This document shows, one piece after another, positions 8,330 to 16,934 of a stretch of 46,373 nucleotides of DNA. Within the stretch, counting starts at the first letter, position 1; each line of letters begins with the position of its first letter. Position numbers and translations under genes: made by a program. The stretch lies in the NCBI GenBank assembly GCA_031275285.1, contig JAISOY010000186.1:1-46373 (forward strand), in the 5' to 3' direction. A model generated the notes under the pieces. It was given only the letters and a program-made list of their open reading frames with translations. It had not been told where the DNA came from and did not search any database. The DNA is from Bacteroidales bacterium. GTDB lineage: Bacteria > Bacteroidota > Bacteroidia > Bacteroidales > UBA4181.

Positions 8330-9208
8330 TCATTTTACTTTCATCCGGTCGAACCCTTTTCCGTATACGCCCATCACATTTCCCATAGAGATAAAAGCTT
8401 CCGGGTCCACCTCCTTTATTGCTCGAAAAACATTGGTGACCTCATATTTCCGGACAATGACCAGGATCATCTTAGTGGGTTTTTTGGTGTACCATCCCTG
8501 TGCATCCACCAGGGTCAGTCCGCGTTTGACATTGACAAAAATATGTTCCGCCACTTGTTCATACTTATCCGAAAAAATAAAAAGCTGGTACGACTGTTTG
8601 GAACCCGCCAGCACAAAATCAATAACATAGCTGGATATCACCATCACACAATAACCATAGATCATTCGTTCCAGGGAATGGAAAATAAAGAATGAAGAAG
8701 AAATAATGACCACATCCACCGTCATGATCACACGTCCCGGACTGATGTTCCGCTGGCTGGTGATCATCATGGCAATCAGGTCGGTTCCGCCTGCACTTCC
8801 ACCCTGTGTAAAAACGATGCCGGTTCCTATACCTGCCAGAATAGCCCCCACGATAGTAGCCAGTAAGGTATCTTTCACCAGCGGATCCGGAAAAACTTCC
8901 TGGAAAACACCCAATAAAAGGGAAAAGACAATCACCCCATACACAGATTTCAAACCAAAATTCACGTTGACCATTTTCATTGCTATCAGGATCAATAAAC
9001 TGTTGACCAGCAGATAAGTGATCCCTGCCGGGAATCCTGTGGCAAAATAAACGATGGCAGCAATACCGCTCACGCCGCCGCCGGTAACATTACTAGGAAT
9101 AAGAAAAGCTCCCCATCCGAAAGTAGTACAAAGCAACCCAAAAGTAATAATTACATGGGAACGCAATATGGCAAATGTTTTTGATTCTTTTTTCATGAAT
9201 GAAAGCAT
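8330..9208 (-). CDS. YitT-family membrane protein (DUF161 plus DUF2179)
   Basis: The 292-residue protein has about five to six transmembrane segments in the N-terminal two thirds (starting LRSHVIITFGLLCTTFGWGA, then NVTGGGVSGIAAIVYFATGF), followed by a cytoplasmic domain of about 80 residues (LFIFSDKYEQVAEHIFVNVK, ending GNVMGVYGKGFDRMK) that matches the DUF2179 module found at the end of YitT proteins. The function of the family is not settled. The loop motif GGSAGGTDLIAMMI near residue 135 is strongly conserved in the family. It is a single-gene unit, convergent with nothing and ending just beyond the tRNA-Lys promoter. Confidence 0.88.
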   Translation of the reverse strand: MLSFMKKESKTFAILRSHVIITFGLLCTTFGWGAFLIPSNVTGGGVSGIAAIVYFATGFPAGITYLLVNSLLILIAMKMVNVNFGLKSVYGVIVFSLLLGVFQEVFPDPLVKDTLLATIVGAILAGIGTGIVFTQGGSAGGTDLIAMMITSQRNISPGRVIMTVDVVIISSSFFIFHSLERMIYGYCVMVISSYVIDFVLAGSKQSYQLFIFSDKYEQVAEHIFVNVKRGLTLVDAQGWYTKKPTKMILVIVRKYEVTNVFRAIKEVDPEAFISMGNVMGVYGKGFDRMKVK

Positions 9209-9302
9209 ATTAAAATTCGTGCAAAAGAAAGTAAGAAAATCTTATTCCGCAATGACTTAAGTAACCCCAATAAATGAATGCCATACTTATTAAACGTAAT
9301 TA

Positions 9303-9352
9303 ACTTGACCAATGCGACTTAAGAAAAAACAAATAGCACTGAATGCTTAAGA
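9303..9352. repeat. Dispersed intergenic repeat, copy 1
   Basis: The 23-bp segment 9303-9325 (core CAATGCGACTTAAGAA) recurs at 40735-40757 with two mismatches, and both are followed by CACTGA-TG-TTAA sequence (here 9338-9352), with an 11-bp insertion in this copy. It lies between the divergent yitT-like gene and kdsA. Confidence 0.7.
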
Positions 9353-9400
9353 GAATAACAACATATTTATTTTAATGTTTATGATAACTGACAGGTTTGT

Positions 9401-9408
9401 TATATTTG
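9401..9408 (+). promoter_or_regulatory. Putative -7 element upstream of kdsA
   Basis: TATATTTG matches TAnnTTTG; GTTTA stands about 19 bp upstream as a poor -33 element. The kdsA start codon is about 100 bp downstream. Confidence 0.45.
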
Positions 9409-9509
9409 CATCTCATATTCTGCAAAAAATATTTTTAATGGCTGCATCTTGTCATCATCAATGAACATATATATTCGTTTTCTTTAGTAAACCATCAAAA
9501 CATTCACCA

Positions 9510-10328
9510 ATGATAGAAAATATCCCTCAAATACGCCACACAACATGCGGTAATTTTTTTCTGCTGGCCGGTCCCTGCGTGATAGAAAACGAAGGCATAT
9601 GTTTTGATATCGCCCGCCGTATCAAGGAAATAACAGACCGGTTACAGATCCCCTATGTCTTCAAAGGCTCTTTTAAAAAAGCCAATCGTTCCCGCCTTGA
9701 TTCCTTTACCGGTATCGGAGACCAAAAAGCCCTGCAAATTCTCGCTGATATCCGTGAGAACCTGCAAATTCCCACAGTTACCGATATCCATACCGAAGCC
9801 GATGCCGAAATGGCCGCCCCGTATGTGGATATCTTGCAGATACCGGCATTCCTGAGCAGACAAACAGATCTGTTGGTTGCTGCAGCAAAAACCGGAAAAA
9901 TGATCAATATCAAAAAAGGTCAGTTCATGGCTCCCGAGGCCATGCAATTTGCAGCAGATAAAGTAAGACAGGCCGGAAATGAAAAAATAATCCTGACAGA
10001 CCGCGGTACCATGTTCGGTTATTATGATCTGATTGTCGATTACCGCGGGATCAAACGGATGCAGGAGACCGGATTACCGGTGGTACTGGACATCACACAT
10101 TCACTGCAACAACCCAATACAACAGAAGGAGTAACCGGTGGCTTGCCACAGTTAATTGAGACAATTGCCCGTGCCGGTGTTGCAGTCGGTGTTGACGGAA
10201 TTTTCCTCGAAACGCATCCTGAACCCGCCTGTGCAAAATCAGACGGAGCCAACATGCTTCCCCTTGATCAACTGGAAGACCTGCTCAGAAAACTGGTACG
10301 GATCCGGCAGGCGGTCAATAACTTTTAA
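9510..10328 (+). CDS. kdsA: 3-deoxy-8-phosphooctulonate synthase (KDO-8-P synthase) KdsA
   Basis: The 272-residue aldolase condenses phosphoenolpyruvate with arabinose 5-phosphate to give KDO 8-phosphate, the precursor of the lipopolysaccharide inner core sugar. Family landmarks are LLAGPCVIENEGI at the N terminus, FKGSFKKANRS near residue 55, PTVTDIHTEADA near 93, NIKKGQFMAPEAMQFAADK near 135, TDRGTMFGYYDLIVD near 165, and DITHSLQQPN near 193. C23 in GPCVIE sits where metal-dependent KdsA enzymes carry their metal-binding cysteine (the metal-free type has asparagine), so this is probably the metallo form. The stop codon overlaps the stop of the convergent beta-helix gene by 4 bp. Confidence 0.96.
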   Translation: MIENIPQIRHTTCGNFFLLAGPCVIENEGICFDIARRIKEITDRLQIPYVFKGSFKKANRSRLDSFTGIGDQKALQILADIRENLQIPTVTDIHTEADAEMAAPYVDILQIPAFLSRQTDLLVAAAKTGKMINIKKGQFMAPEAMQFAADKVRQAGNEKIILTDRGTMFGYYDLIVDYRGIKRMQETGLPVVLDITHSLQQPNTTEGVTGGLPQLIETIARAGVAVGVDGIFLETHPEPACAKSDGANMLPLDQLEDLLRKLVRIRQAVNNF

Positions 10329-11863
10329 TTTTTTGCCTTGTCGCTTGCCGACAATATTCCTTTCCATAACATCCGGACATCTTCCGGGGTAATATTCTTT
10401 CTCGGAAGCGAATGATCGATTCCGAACATTTCATAAACATCTGCCAGCAAAGGCCTTTTAAATTTGTTTTTTATTCTTCTGGAAATATCACTCCGGGAAG
10501 CATCAAAAAGCATATTTCTCGAAAAATAAAAATTTAAAAAGAATTCCTCACCCTTCCACTCCCCCATATCCGTGAGATAGAAAATATTGTTCTGTACCCT
10601 GATATCCCTGGGGTATCCATCAACCGTCAAAGGATGCACCTTTGAGACCGTATTATAAAACAGGTTGTTTTCAATAATGGAATGGGTATGGCCGGATCCA
10701 TGGAACTGCAACAGGATATTCCTGTCATTCATACTGATATTGTTCCGTATAAGGTGTCCGATATTTTCTGCATCCGGCACCACTTTCGAGCTGCCGTGCA
10801 ACAAAAGAAAACCTCCTTCATTATCATGGCTGAAATTATATTGGTAGGTGTGCCCTATCGAATAGGCATCACAGTCAAAAGCCATACCGTCCCGGGTGCT
10901 GCGTGTATTCCATACTTCGTTGTACCGGATCAGTACCGAATCGCTGTTCCATGCCCATAAGGCGGCATTGAATTCTTTCGACCGGGAAGCTGCCCCGTTT
11001 ACCTTATTGTATTCAATAGACGCCTTGAATGCCACCTGTGGAACAATACCGTCCCCACCGATACTTTCCAGATCATTCCCCCGTATCACAATATTCAGGT
11101 TGGCCTGGTATTCTCCCATCTCGTCCATCCAGGAATATGGATAATCTTTCTCCCTCAGCCTTCTCTGCCAGTAAGAACTGACACAGATCCCGGTCCTGTT
11201 TATCATAAACATCCTGTTACCTGAAATATCCACTCCATTAAAGAACGATGGCTTCTCTTTTCCGATTACCGCCAACAGGATACCCCCGCTCCCATGGAAA
11301 TCTTTCGTATCATTACCCTTCACATGATGGATGTAATTGTTTCGGATGGTGATTCCTTTCAATTCTCCGGTATCTGAAGCTACCACATATATTCCCCGCC
11401 TCCTGTCGTTTCCGTGGTTATCAAAATCGACCATCCGGTTCCCGGGTATATTGGTAATTTCCAGGTCGCGGATCTCCCAGTATTGCTGGTTGCGCAACAA
11501 AACAGCCTGGAAAGTCCGATATTCCTCAAAATAGACTGGATCAGCCTCTCCTCCATGTATGCACGGCAATTTCTCCCCACCATACTTTGAGATAACGATG
11601 GGCTGTTCTTCTGTTCCGGAACCCTGAGGAAAAAGCATTCCAAACCATTGCTGTCCGGAGCGGAACAGGATGGAATCACCGGGCTTAAAAACCGATTGAT
11701 TGACCTGCCTTAACGTTTGCCATGCATAATCCGGAGAAAGTCCGCTGTTGTAGTCATTTCCCGTAAAAGCATCGACAAAGTAAGTCCGTCCGGAAACAGA
11801 CAAAGTAAACAAACAAACAACAATACATATTAAAAACGGTATTTTTTTTGTTTTACCGGTCAT
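10325..11863 (-). CDS. Secreted right-handed parallel beta-helix protein
   Basis: The 512-residue protein has a signal peptide (hydrophobic core IPFLICIVVCLFTLSVSG) followed by RTYFVDAFTGNDYNSGLSPD and AWQTLRQVNQ, the usual opening of secreted beta-helix proteins. Residues from about 105 to 470 contain repeated short turns such as ITIRNNYIHHV, VDISGNRMFMI, IVIRGNDLESIGGDGI, VLIRYNEVWNTRSTRDGMA and HLIRNNISMNDRN, each one coil of a right-handed helix. Many relatives act on polysaccharides, but no catalytic motif can be pinned down, so the activity is unknown. The 3' end overlaps kdsA by 4 bp in convergent orientation. Confidence 0.82.
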   Translation of the reverse strand: MTGKTKKIPFLICIVVCLFTLSVSGRTYFVDAFTGNDYNSGLSPDYAWQTLRQVNQSVFKPGDSILFRSGQQWFGMLFPQGSGTEEQPIVISKYGGEKLPCIHGGEADPVYFEEYRTFQAVLLRNQQYWEIRDLEITNIPGNRMVDFDNHGNDRRRGIYVVASDTGELKGITIRNNYIHHVKGNDTKDFHGSGGILLAVIGKEKPSFFNGVDISGNRMFMINRTGICVSSYWQRRLREKDYPYSWMDEMGEYQANLNIVIRGNDLESIGGDGIVPQVAFKASIEYNKVNGAASRSKEFNAALWAWNSDSVLIRYNEVWNTRSTRDGMAFDCDAYSIGHTYQYNFSHDNEGGFLLLHGSSKVVPDAENIGHLIRNNISMNDRNILLQFHGSGHTHSIIENNLFYNTVSKVHPLTVDGYPRDIRVQNNIFYLTDMGEWKGEEFFLNFYFSRNMLFDASRSDISRRIKNKFKRPLLADVYEMFGIDHSLPRKNITPEDVRMLWKGILSASDKAKN

Positions 11864-11884
11864 AAGCAGGTCTGATTTGTTTCA

Positions 11885-11892
11885 CAAAGATA
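11885..11892 (-). promoter_or_regulatory. Putative -7 element of the beta-helix gene
   Basis: On the minus strand TATCTTTG matches TAnnTTTG and lies 21 bp upstream of the start codon. No good -33 element is visible. Confidence 0.4.
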
Positions 11893-11999
11893 ATGATCTA
11901 ATGCAAAAGGAACGCTTTTATGACAGGAATCTGACGATCATAGTTCTAAGCAATTACAGGAACATTCAAATTTACCGATGGACGACTTGAAATTTTGAC

Positions 12000-12007
12000 T
12001 AATTTTG
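12000..12007 (+). promoter_or_regulatory. Putative -7 element of uvrA
   Basis: TAATTTTG matches TAnnTTTG and lies 48 bp upstream of the TTG start of uvrA. Confidence 0.45.
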
Positions 12008-12055
12008 TGTTCATTTTCTGAAACCCGATCAATTCATCAAAATCATTAGTTCGCT

Positions 12056-14854
12056 TTGGAACCTTTAAACGAAAAAGAAGCCATCATTATAAAAGGGGCA
12101 AGGGTCAATAATCTGAAAAATATAGATGTGACCATTCCCCGGGATCAATTCATTGTCATTACCGGATTAAGCGGTTCTGGGAAATCATCATTGGCTTATG
12201 ATACCATATATGCGGAAGGACAACGTCGTTATGTGGAAAGCCTATCATCGTATGCGCGCCAGTTTCTGGGCCGCATCCATAAACCCGAAGTAGATTTTAT
12301 CCGTGGAATACCGCCGGCCATTGCCATCGAACAAAAAGTAAATACGCGCAATCCACGTTCAACAGTAGGAACTTCCACTGAGATCTATGATTACCTCAAA
12401 CTGCTTTTTGCACGCATAGGCATCACCTATTCGCCCCTGTCAGGGGAAGTGGTCCGGAAAGATTCGGTAACAGATGTCGTCAATTATATCTTATCCCTCC
12501 CGGAAGGAACCAATGCGCTTATTCTCTATCCCTTCAATGAACAGCAGAAAAAGAACTTCGGTGCATACCGGGAAATACTGTTGTCGCAGGGAAGCAGCCG
12601 TATTGAGATCAACGGAGAGATCAAACGGCTGGAGGAAGTCCCGGTAAAGGACAAATTTTCTGAAAAAGACGAAGTAAATCTGGTCATCGACAGGATACGC
12701 GTAGCATATGATGAAGAGTCTTCCGCACGTTACGCCGACTCTATTCAAACTGCTTTTAATGAAGGAGACGGGCGTTGTATCATCAGGACCATGGATGAAA
12801 AGAATGTCGCGAAAGAATTCTCCAATCGTTTTGAGCGCGACGGTATCCTTTTCGACGAGCCCAATGAACATATGTTCAGCTTTAACAGTCCTTATGGGGC
12901 CTGCCCCAAATGCGAAGGGTACGGAAAAGTCATCGGTATCGACGAAGACCTGGTGGTTCCGGATAAAAGCCTGTCCATCTATCAGGATGCCGTGGCTAGT
13001 TGGAGAGGAGAAAGCATGAGTGCATGGAAGAACAAGTTGATTTATATCGCCGATAAAATCAATTTCCCCATCCATAAACCTTACAATGAGTTGACGGAAA
13101 AACAACTCGACATATTGTGGCACGGCACACGTAATTTCAGCGGCATCGATGGGTTTTTCAAATACCTGGATGAAAATAAATACAAGATACAATACCGTGT
13201 AATGACTGCCCGTTACAGCGGGAAAACGACCTGCCCGGAATGTAAAGGCGGCCGGTTACGAAAAGAATCCACATACGTAAAGATCAACGGAAAAACCATC
13301 AATGAACTGGTGTTACTACCGTTAGACGAACTACATACCTGGTTCGCAACTCTTCAGCTGAATGATTATGAACAACAGGTCGCACAGCGGATCCTTACGG
13401 AGATCATTAACCGGTTGGACTACCTGACTCAGGTAGGATTGAGTTACCTGACGCTTAACCGGCTATCTTCCACCTTGTCGGGGGGAGAAGCGCAACGCAT
13501 CAATCTGGCAACCTCACTGGGCAGCAGCCTGGTGGGATCGCTTTATATACTGGACGAACCCAGCATCGGATTACATCCGAGAGACACTACCCAGCTGATA
13601 GGAGTATTAAGAAAACTTCAGGCACTGGGAAATACCGTGCTGGTTGTGGAACATGATGAAGAGATCATGCGTGCCGCCGACCGTATTATCGATATAGGAC
13701 CACTGGCAGGCCGCCTGGGAGGCGAAATCGTCTTTGAAGGTACTTCCGAAGAATTGGAGCACTCGAAGAACAGTCTGACCGCAGATTATCTGACAGGCCG
13801 GGAACAGATCGCACTTCCTGCCCAACGCCGTAAATGGAACAGTTATATAGAGCTTTCAGGCGCCCGGGCCAACAACCTGAAAAATGTCACGGCACGCTTT
13901 CCTTTAAATGTATTGTGTGTGGTGACGGGGGTCAGCGGATCGGGCAAGTCAACGCTGGTCCGTGATATCCTGTATGCGGCACTCGGAAGACGCATCAATG
14001 GGGTAAGCGAAGAACGGGCCGGAGCTTTTGACAAGATCACCGGGGATATCGCAAAACTGAAATCCATTGAATTTGTGGACCAAAATCCGATCGGGCGGTC
14101 AACCCGGTCAAATCCGGTCACCTATAGCAAAGCTTATGACGATATCCGGAAATTATTTTCCGAACAGCCTCAAGCCAAATATAACGATCTGAAGCCGGCC
14201 CACTTTTCATTCAATGTAGAAGGAGGACGTTGTGAAGAATGTCAGGGAGAAGGTGAAATCACCGTTGAGATGCAATTCATGGCAGATGTGAAACTGGAAT
14301 GCGAAGCCTGCCATGGCAAAAAATTCAAAGAAGATGTACTGGAGGTCACTTATCAGGGTAAAAACATCTATGACGTGCTGGAACTTACCGTAGACGAAGC
14401 AATAGAATTCTTCGGAAATAAAAAATCCACCCCTGAAAAAAAGATCGTGGAAAAGCTAAAGCCATTGTCTGATGTGGGACTCGGATATGTAAAGCTGGGA
14501 CAATCGTCAAGTACATTAAGCGGTGGTGAAAGTCAGCGTATCAAACTGGCGTCTTTCATTTCCCGGGAAAATAGCGAACTCCCGACACTTTTTATTTTTG
14601 ACGAACCAACCACGGGACTGCATTTTCACGATATCCGGAAGTTACTGGATGCATTCAATATGTTGATCGAGAATGGACACAGCGTATTGGTGATCGAACA
14701 CAATCCGGATGTGATCAAATGTGCCGACTGGGTCATTGACCTGGGACCGGAAGGAGGAAAAGGCGGAGGAACCATTATCTGCGAAGGGACTCCGGAAAAG
14801 ATCGTATCATGCGACAAATCTTACACAGGTCAGTACCTGAAAGGAAAAATTTAA
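12056..14854 (+). CDS. uvrA: Excinuclease ABC subunit A (UvrA)
   Basis: The 932-residue tandem ABC ATPase recognises DNA damage in nucleotide excision repair and loads UvrB. The first ATPase has GLSGSGKSSLAYDT near residue 38, LSGGEAQRINLA near 472 and LDEPSIGLH; the second has GVSGSGKSTLVRD near 627, LSGGESQRIKLA and FDEPTTGLHFHDI. A zinc hairpin is formed by CEEC and CEAC near residues 725-760. The first zinc module has lost its leading CxxC: RFERDGILF stands where Escherichia coli has a cysteine pair, leaving only CPKC. The start is TTG: an in-frame TAG lies 9 bp upstream and no ATG lies before the conserved IKGARVNNLKN. Confidence 0.96.
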   Translation: MEPLNEKEAIIIKGARVNNLKNIDVTIPRDQFIVITGLSGSGKSSLAYDTIYAEGQRRYVESLSSYARQFLGRIHKPEVDFIRGIPPAIAIEQKVNTRNPRSTVGTSTEIYDYLKLLFARIGITYSPLSGEVVRKDSVTDVVNYILSLPEGTNALILYPFNEQQKKNFGAYREILLSQGSSRIEINGEIKRLEEVPVKDKFSEKDEVNLVIDRIRVAYDEESSARYADSIQTAFNEGDGRCIIRTMDEKNVAKEFSNRFERDGILFDEPNEHMFSFNSPYGACPKCEGYGKVIGIDEDLVVPDKSLSIYQDAVASWRGESMSAWKNKLIYIADKINFPIHKPYNELTEKQLDILWHGTRNFSGIDGFFKYLDENKYKIQYRVMTARYSGKTTCPECKGGRLRKESTYVKINGKTINELVLLPLDELHTWFATLQLNDYEQQVAQRILTEIINRLDYLTQVGLSYLTLNRLSSTLSGGEAQRINLATSLGSSLVGSLYILDEPSIGLHPRDTTQLIGVLRKLQALGNTVLVVEHDEEIMRAADRIIDIGPLAGRLGGEIVFEGTSEELEHSKNSLTADYLTGREQIALPAQRRKWNSYIELSGARANNLKNVTARFPLNVLCVVTGVSGSGKSTLVRDILYAALGRRINGVSEERAGAFDKITGDIAKLKSIEFVDQNPIGRSTRSNPVTYSKAYDDIRKLFSEQPQAKYNDLKPAHFSFNVEGGRCEECQGEGEITVEMQFMADVKLECEACHGKKFKEDVLEVTYQGKNIYDVLELTVDEAIEFFGNKKSTPEKKIVEKLKPLSDVGLGYVKLGQSSSTLSGGESQRIKLASFISRENSELPTLFIFDEPTTGLHFHDIRKLLDAFNMLIENGHSVLVIEHNPDVIKCADWVIDLGPEGGKGGGTIICEGTPEKIVSCDKSYTGQYLKGKI

Positions 14855-14903
14855 TGTATAGCAATGTATCTCAACACCTGTCATCGATTTTCAGGAAAAG
14901 AAT

Positions 14904-14911
14904 TATCTTTG
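14904..14911 (+). promoter_or_regulatory. Putative -7 element of lepA
   Basis: TATCTTTG matches TAnnTTTG, 29 bp before the lepA ATG, suggesting lepA has its own promoter despite lying 86 bp after uvrA. Confidence 0.5.
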
Positions 14912-14940
14912 CGCACATTTAGAAGAAGTAATATCTTTAC

Positions 14941-16731
14941 ATGGATCATATCAGGAATTTTTGTATTATCGCCCATATCGATCATGGGAAAAGCACATTA
15001 GCAGATCGATTATTACAGGCAACCAATACCGTTGCCGAACGTGATTTTCAGGACCAGATACTGGACAATATGGATCTGGAACGTGAACGCGGCATCACCA
15101 TTAAAAGCCATGCCATCCAGATGGATTACGTGCATGATGGGAAAAAATATACTTTGAACCTGATCGATACCCCCGGCCATGTCGACTTTTCGTATGAGGT
15201 CTCCCGGTCTATCGCTGCCTGTGAGGGTGCACTTCTGATCGTCGATGCCACACAGGGTATCCAGGCCCAGACAATTTCCAATCTTTATAAAGCTATTGAA
15301 TACAACCTGGAAATTATCCCTGTCTTGAATAAAATGGATATGGCCGCAGCCATGCCTGATATTGTAAAAGACCAGATTGTCGATCTTCTCGGTTGTGACC
15401 GTGACGATATCATCGAGGCCAGTGGAAAAACGGGATTAGGCGTGGAAACAATCCTTGACCGCATCATCCATGTAGTTCCGCCACCGAAAGGAGATCCGGA
15501 AGCCCCGCTCCAGGCGCTTATTTTCGACTCTGTATTCAATTCTTTCCGTGGAATCATTGCTTATTTCAAAATTGTCAACGGAAGCATCTCATCCGGAGAT
15601 CATGTTAAATTTTTCAATACCGGCAAAGAATATGACGCGGATGAAATCGGCGTCATGCGAATAAAACTGGAGCCGCGTGAGACTTTGAATACCGGGGATG
15701 TGGGTTATATCATTTCCGGCATAAAGGCAGCACGTGAAGTGAAAGTCGGGGATACCATCACGCATGTGGACAGACCGAGCCAAAGCGCTATTGCCGGGTT
15801 TGAAGAAGTAAAACCTATGGTGTTTGCCGGTATTTATCCGGTAGATGCCAGCGATTACGAGGAACTACGGGCATCCATTGAAAAACTGCAGTTGAACGAT
15901 GCATCCCTTACCTTCGTTCCGGAATCATCTGCAGCCCTTGGTTTTGGTTTCCGTTGTGGATTCCTCGGTCTCCTGCATATGGAGATAATACAGGAACGGC
16001 TCGACCGTGAATTTGACATGGATGTAATCACTACCGTTCCAAACGTATCCTATAAAGTATATACCAATAAAGACGAAATACTTGAAGTGCATAATCCTTC
16101 CGGACTTCCTCCGGTCACGCATATCGACCGTATCGAAGAACCTTATATTAAAGCACAGGTAATTACCCAGGCTGAATTTCTGGGCACGATCATGAAGTTA
16201 TGCCTGGACAAACGGGGTACGCTTAAAAATCAGGTATTTCTGACCACTGACAGGGTCGAGTTGAATTTTGAAATGCCGCTGGCAGAAATAGTATTCGACT
16301 TTTATGACCGGTTAAAAAGTATTTCAAAAGGCTATGCTTCTTTTGATTATTATACCTCCGGTTATCAGCAGGCCGATCTCGTAAAGCTGGATATCCTGTT
16401 GAACGGAGAAAGTGTAGATGCTTTGTCCGCACTGATACACAGGGGCAATGCCTATGATTTTGGCCGCCGGATCTGCGAAAAGCTGAAAGAGCTCATACCC
16501 CGTCAACAGTTTGATATTGCCATACAGGCTGCTATAGGGGCGAAAATCATAGCAAGGGAAACCATAAAAGCTGTCCGTAAGGATGTTACAGCTAAGTGTT
16601 ATGGTGGGGATATTTCGCGTAAACGAAAATTACTTGAAAAACAGAAAAAAGGTAAAAAGCGTATGCGGCAAATCGGAAATGTAGAAGTACCTCAATCTGC
16701 ATTTTTGGCAGTCCTGAAATTAAATGACTAA
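14941..16731 (+). CDS. lepA: Elongation factor 4 (LepA) GTPase
   Basis: The 596-residue translational GTPase acts on ribosomes in a late stage of assembly or in back-translocation. The G motifs are all present: G1 [10 protein letters not shown] near residue 12, G2 [10 protein letters not shown]3 DTPGHVDF near 76, G4 NKMD near 130. The LepA-specific C-terminal domain starts near residue 490 ([20 protein letters not shown]) and includes [20 protein letters not shown] with the basic tail [17 protein letters not shown]. Length is standard for the family. It follows uvrA in the same direction. Confidence 0.97.
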   Translation: MDHIRNFCIIAHIDHGKSTLADRLLQATNTVAERDFQDQILDNMDLERERGITIKSHAIQMDYVHDGKKYTLNLIDTPGHVDFSYEVSRSIAACEGALLIVDATQGIQAQTISNLYKAIEYNLEIIPVLNKMDMAAAMPDIVKDQIVDLLGCDRDDIIEASGKTGLGVETILDRIIHVVPPPKGDPEAPLQALIFDSVFNSFRGIIAYFKIVNGSISSGDHVKFFNTGKEYDADEIGVMRIKLEPRETLNTGDVGYIISGIKAAREVKVGDTITHVDRPSQSAIAGFEEVKPMVFAGIYPVDASDYEELRASIEKLQLNDASLTFVPESSAALGFGFRCGFLGLLHMEIIQERLDREFDMDVITTVPNVSYKVYTNKDEILEVHNPSGLPPVTHIDRIEEPYIKAQVITQAEFLGTIMKLCLDKRGTLKNQVFLTTDRVELNFEMPLAEIVFDFYDRLKSISKGYASFDYYTSGYQQADLVKLDILLNGESVDALSALIHRGNAYDFGRRICEKLKELIPRQQFDIAIQAAIGAKIIARETIKAVRKDVTAKCYGGDISRKRKLLEKQKKGKKRMRQIGNVEVPQSAFLAVLKLND

Positions 16732-16793
16732 ATGTCATTCGTGGAAATGATAAGAAAAATCAAAAACCATGAACGATTATAGAAATCTTTCTA

Positions 16794-16801
16794 TAACTTT
16801 G
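16794..16801 (+). promoter_or_regulatory. Putative -7 element of the PorE-like gene
   Basis: TAACTTTG matches TAnnTTTG and lies 133 bp upstream of the ATG, which would give a long 5' leader of about 120 nt. Confidence 0.45.
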
Positions 16802-16934
16802 TCGTGCCTACATAATAAAAGCGTTGATAAGTAGTTATTTATTATTATATAGGTCAACATTGATCAAGGTGAATGATAAAAGTAACTTTCTTATTGGAAG
16901 TCACGTATATATCTTAATAAAGTAAATTGGAATA

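Noticed and set aside
12491..13192. 233-codon minus-strand frame inside uvrA
   Set aside because: It is antisense to conserved UvrA sequence, has no recognisable motif and no promoter.
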